A stretch of 42,245 nucleotides of DNA from Solirubrobacterales bacterium (GTDB lineage: Bacteria; Actinomycetota; Thermoleophilia; Solirubrobacterales; Solirubrobacteraceae), in NCBI GenBank assembly GCA_003132505.1, contig PKXY01000010.1, forward strand, positions 72,527 through 114,771. The letters run 5' to 3'. This document shows, piece after piece, positions 35,701-42,245 of the stretch. Every line of letters starts with the position of its first letter. The stretch's first letter is position 1. Under the pieces are notes generated by a model. The model was not told the origin of the DNA. It did not search any database and saw nothing but the letters and a program-made list of their open reading frames with translations. A program made the translations under genes and the position numbers.

Positions 35701-36032
35701 TGTCACACCGGTCGCGCTGAGCAGCGCTGGGAGTAATGATCGCCATCGCGAGTAAAAAGCGTGTTGCGCGTGGCGAGCCGTGCGGCCATCGCCAGAGGAC
35801 GCCGAATCCTAGCGATCGCGGCATCCCGCCCAACCACCGTACACGCGCCCACCCGAGTCAAAACCGTCCTGTCCAGGACCCCGACGATCTCTGTCCAGGA
35901 CCCGACCATCCCCGCCCTCGACCGCGCCTGCCCGAGCCCGCGCCCGCGACGGCCCAGCGGAGATCCACCTGGCCGCTATATTTGCTTGAGCATGCAATTG
36001 TCGATTGCCTCCGCCGTTTGCGAAAGGAACCC
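35701..36032. other. Gap between the MMPL gene and the FMN-binding protein gene
   Basis: 332 bases with no convincing gene; frames are open but the products look like arginine/proline-rich noise. It holds the tandem repeat described separately and a TATATTT at 35979-35985 that may be a -10 for the downstream gene. Confidence 0.4.
35869..35903. repeat. Tandem CTGTCCAGGACC repeat, 22-base period
   Basis: CTGTCCAGGACC occurs at 35869 and again at 35891. The core CTG-TC-CAG is palindromic, and the first copy extends to GTCCTG-TC-CAGGAC with 6-bp arms. The 22-base spacing is two helical turns. Confidence 0.5.
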
Positions 36033-36482
36033 ATGGCCGACGAGCTCGACTTGACCACGAAGGAGATCCCCGACGCGATCGACGGAGCGGCGCTGCGCGG
36101 ACGCCAAACCGCGCTCGCCTACGTCGACGCGCAGGGTGACCCGGTCGTCTCATTCCGTGGCAGTACCTACATTTACAATCCCCATCAGCTCGCGCTGTGG
36201 GCGCGCAAGACCGACAGCGGCCTGGCGAGCGCGATCGAGGGCAGTCCGCGCGTCAACGTCATCTACTACGGCGGGGCGGACGGCCCCGGACCTCGATTCC
36301 TGTCGTTCAAGGGATCGGCGCACGTCGATCCGTCGGTCAACGACACGGTCTACGACGCGTTGATCGAAGGCGAGCGCAACGCAGACCCTCAGCGCAAGGG
36401 CGTCGCGGTGATCGTCGACGTCGAGAGCGTTGACGGCTTCGGCGCCGACGGACCGTTCCGGATGGAGCGCACGACCGGCTGA
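36033..36482 (+). CDS. Pyridoxamine-phosphate-oxidase-like FMN-binding protein
   Basis: 149 residues, split-barrel flavin-reductase/PNPOx fold. Features are RGRQTALAYVDAQGDPVVSFRGS, YIYNPHQLALWARKT and RVNVIYYGG, matching the strand-helix pattern of small PPOX proteins that bind FMN or F420. A basic residue pattern to choose between the cofactors is not clear. The ATG has AAAGGAA 4 bases upstream. It converges on rnj with 19 bases between. Function unknown. Confidence 0.8.
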   Translation: MADELDLTTKEIPDAIDGAALRGRQTALAYVDAQGDPVVSFRGSTYIYNPHQLALWARKTDSGLASAIEGSPRVNVIYYGGADGPGPRFLSFKGSAHVDPSVNDTVYDALIEGERNADPQRKGVAVIVDVESVDGFGADGPFRMERTTG

Positions 36483-36501
36483 GCGGGCGTCTGAGGTCTG
36501 A

Positions 36502-38166
36502 CTAGACCTCGACGACGACCGGCAGCACCATCGGGCGGCGGCGCAGGCGCTCGTAGACGAGGGCAGCGAGGTGGTCGTGGAGCGTGTCGGTGAGCACGTC
36601 GAGTTCGCGGATGCCCTCGCCGACCGCGCGCTCGAGCGAGTCCTCGACGACCTCCTTGATCTCGTCGATCAGCCCGCCGGCCTCGTCCATGAACGGAACT
36701 CCGCGGAAGATCACCTCAGGGTCGGCGACCGAGCCGCCGCTCTGCTCGGAGATCGTTGCGACGACGATGAAGATGCCGTCGGCCGAGAGCATGCGGCGGT
36801 CGCGCAGCGCTGCGTCGGCGATATCGCCGATGTCGACGCCGTCGACGAAGATCATCCCGGCGCGCTCAGCCTTGCCGAAGCGCGCGCCGCGCTCGTTGAT
36901 TTCGAGCGGCAGCCCGTTTTCGCCGTGGAAGATCGCCTCCGGGGAGATGCCGACGGCCTCGCCGAGCTGACCGTGCAGTTTCAGCCGCTTGAAGTCGCCG
37001 TGGCAGGGCATCAGGTAGCGCGGCTTGACCAGGTTCGCCATCAGCTTCAGCTCCTCGGCATAGCCGTGGCCGGAGGCGTGGATCGGCGCGTCGCGGGTCG
37101 TGATCACGTCGCAGCCGACCTGATAGAGACGATCGACCGTCTCGTTGACGGCGCGCTCGTTGCCGGGGATCGGCGTCGCTGAGAAGACCACCGTGTCACC
37201 CTGGTGCAACTGCACCTGCGGGTGGTCACGGTAGGCCATCCGGCGCAGCGCCGAGAGCGGCTCGCCCTGCGAGCCGGTTGAGATGATGACGAGCTGGTCG
37301 TCGCGGAAGTCATCGATCTCGCGCGCCTGGATAATCAACCCGGCGGGCAGGTCGATATGTCCAAGCTGGCCGCCGATGCCGACGTTCTTGCGCATCGAGC
37401 GCCCGACCAGCGCAACCTTGCGGTCGAGCGCAGCCGCGGCGTCGACGACCTGCTGCACGCGGTGGATGTTGGACGCGAAGCTCGTCACGATGATCCGCCC
37501 CTCGGCGCGCGCGAAGACCTCCTCGAGGTGCGGGCCGACGACCGTCTCCGACGGGGAGAATCCCGCGCGGTCGGCGTTCGTCGAGTCGCCACACAGCAGC
37601 AGCACCCCCTCGGCGCCGAGCTGCGCGAGGCGCGAGACGTCGGCGGGGTTGCCGTCGACCGGCGTCTGGTCGAACTTGTAGTCGCCGGTCAGCAGGACCG
37701 TGCCGAGGTCGCCGGTCAGGGCCACGGCGCACGAGTCCGGGATCGAGTGGGTCATATGGATCATCTCGAGGCTGAACGGCCCGAGCTCGATCTCATCGCC
37801 CGGCTGCACATCGATCAGCCTGACGTCGCGCAGCTTGTGCTCGTCGAGCTTCGAGCGCGCCATCGCCATCGTCAGCGGGCCGCCGTAGATCGGCGGCCTC
37901 GCCTTCGGCCCCAGCTCACGCAGCACCCACGGCAGCGCGCCGAGGTGATCCTCGTGACCGTGCGTGACGACGATCGCCTCGATGTCGGCGGCCCGCTCGA
38001 GCAGGTAGGTGAAGTCCGGTAGGACGAGGTCGATCCCGACCATCTCCGGTGTCGGGAAGCGCAGGCCGACGTCGACGACGACGATCCGCCCGTCCTGCTC
38101 GACGACGGTCATGTTCTTGCCGATCTCGCCCAGACCGCCGAGCGCCAGCACCCTCAATGCGCTCAC
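36502..38166 (-). CDS. rnj: Ribonuclease J
   Basis: 554 residues, metallo-beta-lactamase/beta-CASP nuclease with 5'-3' exo- and endonuclease activity. The metal-binding motif H69-G-H71-E-D73-H74 is complete, with GDYKFDQTPVDG, CGDSTNADRAG and the beta-CASP region STGSQGEPLSALRRMA. HASGHGYAEELKLM and MPCHGDFKRL follow, and the C-terminal domain ends normally. Its start overlaps the dapA stop, a common rnj-dapA pairing. Confidence 0.96.
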   Translation of the reverse strand: MSALRVLALGGLGEIGKNMTVVEQDGRIVVVDVGLRFPTPEMVGIDLVLPDFTYLLERAADIEAIVVTHGHEDHLGALPWVLRELGPKARPPIYGGPLTMAMARSKLDEHKLRDVRLIDVQPGDEIELGPFSLEMIHMTHSIPDSCAVALTGDLGTVLLTGDYKFDQTPVDGNPADVSRLAQLGAEGVLLLCGDSTNADRAGFSPSETVVGPHLEEVFARAEGRIIVTSFASNIHRVQQVVDAAAALDRKVALVGRSMRKNVGIGGQLGHIDLPAGLIIQAREIDDFRDDQLVIISTGSQGEPLSALRRMAYRDHPQVQLHQGDTVVFSATPIPGNERAVNETVDRLYQVGCDVITTRDAPIHASGHGYAEELKLMANLVKPRYLMPCHGDFKRLKLHGQLGEAVGISPEAIFHGENGLPLEINERGARFGKAERAGMIFVDGVDIGDIADAALRDRRMLSADGIFIVVATISEQSGGSVADPEVIFRGVPFMDEAGGLIDEIKEVVEDSLERAVGEGIRELDVLTDTLHDHLAALVYERLRRRPMVLPVVVEV

Positions 38167-39023
38167 GCGGTCAGTTGCCCCAGTAGCTGGTGGCGTTCGA
38201 GCATCGCGCGGACGGCGGCGCGCTCGCGCTCGTCGGCCTCGAGGAGCGGCAGGCGCAGCCCGCCGACGCGGTGGCCGAGCAGCTCGAGCGCGGCCTTCGT
38301 GCAGGTCGGATTCGAGGTCATGAACAGCGTTTCATACACGTCCTGAAGGGACGCGTCGATCTCGGCACGGTTCTCGGGCTCGTCCACCATCCGTCGCTGC
38401 TGTGGGCCGACGATGTGGCTGGCGACGAGAATCCCACCGGCCTCCCCCATGTCGAGTGTCCTGGCGAACGTGCCGTCGTTGCCGGCGTAGATGCCGAGCC
38501 CGTCGACCGGCGCAAGGTTGTCGTCGTTGGCTTGCTTGACGAAGTCGACCCGATCGATCTGCGCGAGCTCGGCGAGCAGGTCGTTGGGCATGTCCGTGCC
38601 GGTGCGCTGCGGGATGTTGTAGAGGATCACGGGAACGCTGCTCGCGCGCGCGACCTCGTTGAAGTGCTGCACCAGTCCGCGACGGCTCGGCCGGTTGTAA
38701 TAGGGGGTCACCGAGAGCACGGCGTCAACGCCCAGCTCGCAGGATCGCTCGGTCAGGTGGACCGCGTGGCGCGTGTCGTTCGATCCGGCGCCGGCGATGA
38801 TGCTGACGCCTGCCGGCCGCTCACGCACCGCCAGCTCGATCAGCCCCAGCTGCTCGTCATCACTCAGCGTCGAGGTCTCTCCGGTCGTGCCGCAGACGAC
38901 GAAGCCGTCCGAGCCGTTGGCAGCCAGATGGTTCATCAATGACACGAACGCGTCGTCGTCGACGCGCAGTTGCTCGTCAAAAGGCGTGACGATCGCTGTG
39001 ATCACGCTGCCGAGATCGGCCAT
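38163..39023 (-). CDS. dapA: 4-hydroxy-tetrahydrodipicolinate synthase DapA
   Basis: 286 residues, TIM barrel. It condenses pyruvate with aspartate semialdehyde as the first step to diaminopimelate. Schiff-base lysine K163 is in DFVKQANDDN, Y135 in LYNIPQRTG with R140, T46/T47 in CGTTGETSTL and Y109 in TPYYNRPS, all as expected. The start is 5 bases after the preceding small gene stop, with GATACT (minus, 39031-39036) seven bases upstream that could give a leaderless transcript in addition to read-through. Confidence 0.95.
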   Translation of the reverse strand: MADLGSVITAIVTPFDEQLRVDDDAFVSLMNHLAANGSDGFVVCGTTGETSTLSDDEQLGLIELAVRERPAGVSIIAGAGSNDTRHAVHLTERSCELGVDAVLSVTPYYNRPSRRGLVQHFNEVARASSVPVILYNIPQRTGTDMPNDLLAELAQIDRVDFVKQANDDNLAPVDGLGIYAGNDGTFARTLDMGEAGGILVASHIVGPQQRRMVDEPENRAEIDASLQDVYETLFMTSNPTCTKAALELLGHRVGGLRLPLLEADERERAAVRAMLERHQLLGQLTA

Positions 39024-39028
39024 AGGCC

Positions 39029-39406
39029 TCAGTATCGCAAGCCGCTCGTGCTGTGGTCCCTGAGCGCATCGGTGAAGCGTTGCGCCACGCGCGGCACGCC
39101 CAGGCGCTCGCGCTCCCAGAGCGTGATCACGACCACTTCGCCGGCGCGGGCGTCGTGGCGGACGACGAAGATGACGTCGCGGTCGACCAGGTCGGCGAGG
39201 TAGAGCGCGCCGCGTGGCCGCTTGGTGGCGGAGTCGGGCGGGGTTTCGCTGACGCGCCCCGCCGCCCAGGCTCGCGATACGCGAGCGATGATCTCGGGGC
39301 GCGGGTCAAGTTCGCCGGCGCGCGCGGCAACGCGTTGGCGAAAGCGCTCTGCGGCATGGTCGGTCACTGCCACCGTCACGCCGCCACGGTCCGCTGCGGG
39401 CCTCAC
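39029..39406 (-). CDS. Small conserved-looking protein between dapB and dapA
   Basis: 125 residues from a GTG that overlaps the dapB stop as GTGA; a later GTG (before TVAVTDHAAERF) would give about 116. The sequence has TDHAAERFRQRVAARAG (an H-x3-R-x3-R pattern), then LYLADLVDRDVIFVVRHD and EVVVITLWERERLG, like a small alpha/beta fold. The pattern loosely recalls DUF4258/RelE-like folds, but I cannot assign it. Its place in the dap cluster suggests a role with these genes, yet this is inference. The sequence is in the same codon style as neighbours. Confidence 0.75.
   Translation of the reverse strand: MRPAADRGGVTVAVTDHAAERFRQRVAARAGELDPRPEIIARVSRAWAAGRVSETPPDSATKRPRGALYLADLVDRDVIFVVRHDARAGEVVVITLWERERLGVPRVAQRFTDALRDHSTSGLRY
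39031..39036 (-). promoter_or_regulatory. -10 box for dapA
   Basis: GATACT (minus strand), seven bases before the dapA ATG and inside the end of the upstream small gene. It shares the ten-base CTCAGTATCG string (plus strand) with the miaA upstream region. Confidence 0.35.
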
Positions 39407-40068
39407 GCCGGGAACAGCAGGTGCTCCAGGCCGACCACAGGCGAGCGTTTCAGCGAGCCCACCTGGCGGATCGCCAGAAGCAAGCCCGGCATGAACGACT
39501 CGCGGTCGAGCGCGTCGTGGCGGATCGTCAGCGTCTGGGAGACGTCGCCGAGGATCACCTCCTGGTGGGCGCAGAGACCTGGTAGCCGCACCGAGTGGAT
39601 CGGCGGAGCCGGACGCCCACTCGCCTGCGCCATCAGCTCGGCAGTGCGGGCTGCGGTGCCGCTCGGCGCGTCGACCTTGGCGTCGTGATGTAGCTCGATG
39701 ATCTCGGCGGCGGGCATGATCTTCGCCGCCTGCGCGGCGAACTGCATCATCAGCACGGCCCCGATCGCGAAGTTGGGCGCAGCGAAGATGTTCGCCCCGC
39801 TGAGAGCGTCGAGCTCGGCGATGTCGAAGCCGGTCGTGCCGATGACCACGTGAACGCCGGCCGCGAGGCAATCACGGGCGTTCTGAACGACGGTGTCGGG
39901 GAGCGTGAAGTCGACGACGACGTCGCAGTCGGGGAGGATCGCTGCGAGCCCGGTGCCGAGCTCCGGGTCGGCGCGCCCGCTGAGTTCGAGGTCCTCGGCG
40001 CCGGCGATCGCCTCGCAGGCGGTGCTGCCCATCCGGCCCGCGGCCCCGGCAACGCCGACGCGGATCAC
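39403..40068 (-). CDS. dapB: 4-hydroxy-tetrahydrodipicolinate reductase DapB
   Basis: 221 residues, shorter than the usual 245-270 but with all landmarks. The nucleotide motif VGVAGAAGRMG is at residues 4-14, with VVDFTLPDTV, IGTTGF and APNFAIGAVL. The substrate loop ELHHDAKVDAPSGTA holds H127, H128 and K131. The GTG start overlaps the M16 peptidase stop (GTGA). It follows DapA in the pathway and supplies tetrahydrodipicolinate to DapL. Confidence 0.95.
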   Translation of the reverse strand: MIRVGVAGAAGRMGSTACEAIAGAEDLELSGRADPELGTGLAAILPDCDVVVDFTLPDTVVQNARDCLAAGVHVVIGTTGFDIAELDALSGANIFAAPNFAIGAVLMMQFAAQAAKIMPAAEIIELHHDAKVDAPSGTAARTAELMAQASGRPAPPIHSVRLPGLCAHQEVILGDVSQTLTIRHDALDRESFMPGLLLAIRQVGSLKRSPVVGLEHLLFPA

Positions 40069-41345
40069 GATGCCCGGGCCAACTTCGCCGAGAACGGCTC
40101 GAGCGCGCGGCGGAACGTGCGCTCGTCGGGTCCGATCGCCGCGGCGCACAGCCGCGACGGGTCGAACAGCTCAGTGGCGAGCGCTGCCACCTGCTCGGCG
40201 TCGACGGCGTCGATCCGGTCGATCACCTCGTCGAGCTCGAGTATCGGCAGGCCCGCGAGGATGCTGGCACCGAGCCGCTCCATGCGCGCTGTCGTCGACT
40301 CCATGGCGAGCACGACGCGCCCCTTGACGTTGTCCTTCGCGCGCGTCAGCTCCTCCTCGCCGACGGGCTCGCCGCGTAGACGCGCGAGCTCGTCGGCGAT
40401 CACCCGGGCCACCTCGACGAGGTTCTCGCCGCGCGTGCCGACGTAGAGACCGACCTGACCGGTGGCGGCGTAGAGGCTCTGGAAGGTGAAGATCGAGTAC
40501 GCCAGGCCGCGCTGCTCGCGTACCGCCTGGAAGAGGCGCGAGGACGACGTTCCGCCGGCGAGGCTGTCGAGCACGCGCAGTGCGAAGCGCCGCTCGTCGT
40601 CGCGTGCCAAGCCCACGCCGCCGAGGCACACGTGGTACTGCTCGGTGTCTTTCTGGCGGAAGTTGTGCTGGGCGCCGCTGTTTACGGGCGGCTGAGTGGC
40701 CGGGAGCGATCCCTTGGTGGGTGCCACGGCCATCGCGGACTCGGCCCATTCGACGATCTGGTCGTGGTCGACGCTGCCGGCGGCTGCGATGACGAGGTTC
40801 TGGGGGAAGTAGCGCTCGTGGTGGAAGCTCCGCAGCTGCTTGCGACTTGCGTTGGCGACGACCTCGGAGTGGCCGAGGATTGCACGGCCCAGCGGGTGGT
40901 CGGGGAAGACGGCCTCGCCGAGCAGGTCGAAGACGATGTCCTGCGGGTCGTCCTCGTACATCGCGATCTCCTCGAGCACCACGGCGCGCTCCTCGGCCAG
41001 GCCGGTGATCGCGGGCTCGGTGACCATCTGCGCGATCACGTCGAACGCGCGCTCGAGGTGGATGTCGAGCACGCGCGCGTAGACCGAGGTCGTCTCCTTG
41101 CCGGTCCCCGCGTTCAGCTCCGCGCCCATCGCATCGAAGATCTGGTCGATCTCCTCCGAGCCGTAGCGCGCCGTTCCGCGGAACAGCATGTGCTCGAGCA
41201 GGTGCGACAGCCCCGCCTCCTCTTCACTCTCGGTCACCGACCCGGTCCCGATCCAGAACCCCAGAGCAACCGAGCGCACGGCCGGCACCTTCTCGCTAAC
41301 GACCCGCACTCCACCGGCCAACTCAGTGATCAAGTGGTCAGTCAT
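40065..41345 (-). CDS. M16-family zinc peptidase (processing-peptidase-like)
   Basis: 426 residues. The inverted zinc motif H48-L-L-E51-H52 is in SHLLEHMLFRGT, with the distal Glu region about 75 residues later (EERAVVLEEIAMYEDDP). YFPQNLVIAAAG and the C-terminal half (FTFQSLYAATGQVGLYVG and GEEELTRAKDNVKGRVVL) match the pnp-linked M16 family. The ATG at 41345 is preferred to a GTG 21 codons up. A small ORF ends inside this start (ATGACTGA). Downstream of pnp and upstream of dapB, as in other Gram-positives. Confidence 0.94.
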   Translation of the reverse strand: MTDHLITELAGGVRVVSEKVPAVRSVALGFWIGTGSVTESEEEAGLSHLLEHMLFRGTARYGSEEIDQIFDAMGAELNAGTGKETTSVYARVLDIHLERAFDVIAQMVTEPAITGLAEERAVVLEEIAMYEDDPQDIVFDLLGEAVFPDHPLGRAILGHSEVVANASRKQLRSFHHERYFPQNLVIAAAGSVDHDQIVEWAESAMAVAPTKGSLPATQPPVNSGAQHNFRQKDTEQYHVCLGGVGLARDDERRFALRVLDSLAGGTSSSRLFQAVREQRGLAYSIFTFQSLYAATGQVGLYVGTRGENLVEVARVIADELARLRGEPVGEEELTRAKDNVKGRVVLAMESTTARMERLGASILAGLPILELDEVIDRIDAVDAEQVAALATELFDPSRLCAAAIGPDERTFRRALEPFSAKLARAS

Positions 41346-41427
41346 CGCAAGCCATCGTCGCACGCGTCGTGAGCCCGGCGGCGGCGCGAACGCCACCACC
41401 AAGCGCACAAATCAACCGGTCACTCAT
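41338..41427 (-). CDS. Small upstream ORF resembling a duplicated 5' end of the M16 peptidase gene
   Basis: 29 codons, ATG to TGA; the stop overlaps the M16 start by eight bases. The first residues MSDRLICALGGGVR align with the M16 N-terminus MTDHLITELAGGVR, and the nine bases before each ATG are identical (TGGCTTGCG), 82 bases apart. It may be a decayed tandem duplication, now perhaps a leader peptide that couples translation. Expression is unproven. Confidence 0.4.
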   Translation of the reverse strand: MSDRLICALGGGVRAAAGLTTRATMACDD

Positions 41428-41437
41428 CGCAAGCCAA

Positions 41438-41449
41438 CGTCAGCTGACG
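41438..41449. repeat. 12-bp perfect palindrome before the small upstream ORF
   Basis: CGTCAGCTGACG, between the pnp hairpin and the duplicated start region. It may be an operator or part of an extended terminator region. Confidence 0.3.
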
Positions 41450-41453
41450 GTCG

Positions 41454-41478
41454 TCGAGGGTCGCGCAGCGACCCTCGA
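41454..41478 (-). terminator. Strong hairpin after pnp
   Basis: An 11-bp perfect stem (arms TCGAGGGTCGC and GCGACCCTCGA) with a 3-base loop, ending 11 bases after the pnp stop. It has no T-run, so it may act as a processing or attenuation site rather than a full terminator. The downstream M16 gene may have its own start signals. Confidence 0.6.
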
Positions 41479-41489
41479 GCGAGCCGTCC

Positions 41490-42245
41490 TTAGTGGCGTG
41501 GTCGACCGGACCCGCGGGGGCCGCCGTTGCGCCCGGCTCCGGCGCCTTCGCGCGGGCGGCGCGGTCCGCGGTCCCCGTTGCCGCTGGAGGCCAGGGCGAC
41601 GAGCTCCTCGACCGACTTCCCGGCGATCTCCGGGTCATCGGCGCGGCGTACGCCGATCCGGCCGCGCTCGCGGTCGACCTCGACTACGCGAACAGCCAGC
41701 TCATCGCCCTTGTTGAGCGCCTCTTCGACCGTCTCGACGCGCTTGCCGGGCGAGACGTTCGAGATGTGGAGTAGACCGTCGGTGCCCTTCGACAGCTCGA
41801 TGAAGGCTCCGAACGCGGTCGTCTTGACGACCTTGCCGAGGTACTCGTCGCCGACCTCGACCTCCTTCATCATCGTGCGGATGCGCTCGACGAGCGCGTC
41901 GGCGAGCTCGCCGTTGGCTGAGTAGATCAGAACCTGACCGTCGTCGTTGACGTCGATCTGGGACTCGTACTCCTCGCAGAGGCCACGAATCGTCTCGCCG
42001 CCCTTGCCGATCAACAGGCCGATCTGGCTGGGGTCGATCTGGACCTTCTCGATCCGTGGCGCGTACTGGCTGAGCGCCTGTCGCGGGGCGTCGATGACCG
42101 CGGCCATCTTGCCGAGAATGAACTTCCGAGCCTCGTGCGCCTGGGTCAGCGCGTCACTGAGGATGTCGAACGTGACGCCCGAGATCTTGATGTCCATCTG
42201 CAGCGCGGTGATCCCGCGCTCGGTGCCGGCGACCTTGAAGTCCAT
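41490..42245 (-). CDS. pnp: Polyribonucleotide nucleotidyltransferase, C-terminal part (5' end outside window)
   Basis: 251 residues to the window edge. The Met at the edge is internal: MDFKVAGTERGITALQMDIK is the end of the second RNase PH domain. The KH domain contains QIGLLIGKGGETIR and the S1 domain contains GKVVKTTAFGAFIELSKGTDGLLHISN. The tail is Gly/Arg-rich (RGPRRPREGAGAG). PNPase degrades RNA 3'-5' by phosphorolysis and here shares a locus with RNase J, which degrades from the 5' end. Confidence 0.95.
   Translation of the reverse strand: MDFKVAGTERGITALQMDIKISGVTFDILSDALTQAHEARKFILGKMAAVIDAPRQALSQYAPRIEKVQIDPSQIGLLIGKGGETIRGLCEEYESQIDVNDDGQVLIYSANGELADALVERIRTMMKEVEVGDEYLGKVVKTTAFGAFIELSKGTDGLLHISNVSPGKRVETVEEALNKGDELAVRVVEVDRERGRIGVRRADDPEIAGKSVEELVALASSGNGDRGPRRPREGAGAGRNGGPRGSGRPRH

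Noticed and set aside
35736..36032. 99-codon N-terminal extension of the FMN-binding protein
   Set aside because: Pro/Arg-rich with no similarity to the family; the ATG at 36033 has a Shine-Dalgarno and gives a normal family length.

Overview
The window is 42,245 bases of very GC-rich chromosome with almost no non-coding space: about 37 protein genes, many overlapping by 1-4 bases (ATGA, GTGA or TGATG junctions). I see no tRNA, rRNA, CRISPR array, IS element or prophage. Gene content (MurT/GatD, FtsK-RodZ-CinA-RecA-RecX order, RNase J with DapA, M16 peptidase with PNPase) points to an actinomycete. The use of DapL and the short TAnnnT boxes just before start codons make a deep-branching class such as Thermoleophilia my best guess. 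The taxonomy is inference.

Layout. 1-5.2 kb: a kdp potassium-uptake locus with the end of kdpB, a KdpD that is split into two genes on opposite strands, a membrane-anchored universal-stress domain protein between them, and kdpE. 5.3-6.6 kb: a 3-Cys ferredoxin and its FAD/NAD(P)H reductase. 6.7-10.1 kb: a membrane protein of unknown function, typA/bipA, a second unknown membrane protein and a small DUF-like protein. 10.1-12.9 kb: murT, a methyltransferase and gatD, for amidation of lipid II. 13-17.6 kb (minus strand): miaA, dapF, dapL, hflX and dut, in transcription order. 17.6-22.8 kb: an SDR, miaB, a small unknown gene, an alditol oxidase and an aldo/keto reductase. 22.8-31 kb (minus strand): ftsK, a rodZ-like gene, cinA, thpR, recA and recX. 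recA is interrupted by a 366-residue intein carrying a LAGLIDADG homing endonuclease and is preceded by a LexA/SOS box. 31-35.7 kb: an OmpR-type two-component system facing an MMPL transporter. 36-42.2 kb: an FMN-binding protein, then (minus strand) the end of pnp, an M16 peptidase, dapB, an unknown small gene, dapA and rnj.

Together dapA, dapB, dapL and dapF cover the whole aminotransferase route from aspartate semialdehyde to meso-diaminopimelate, in two separate clusters. murT/gatD then modify the cell-wall precursor that contains this amino acid.

The points most worth a second look are: the recA intein; a DapF in which both catalytic cysteines are serine; the split, divergently placed KdpD; an ancient-looking duplication of the 5' end of the M16 peptidase gene that leaves a small overlapping upstream ORF; and repeated signs of leaderless mRNAs.
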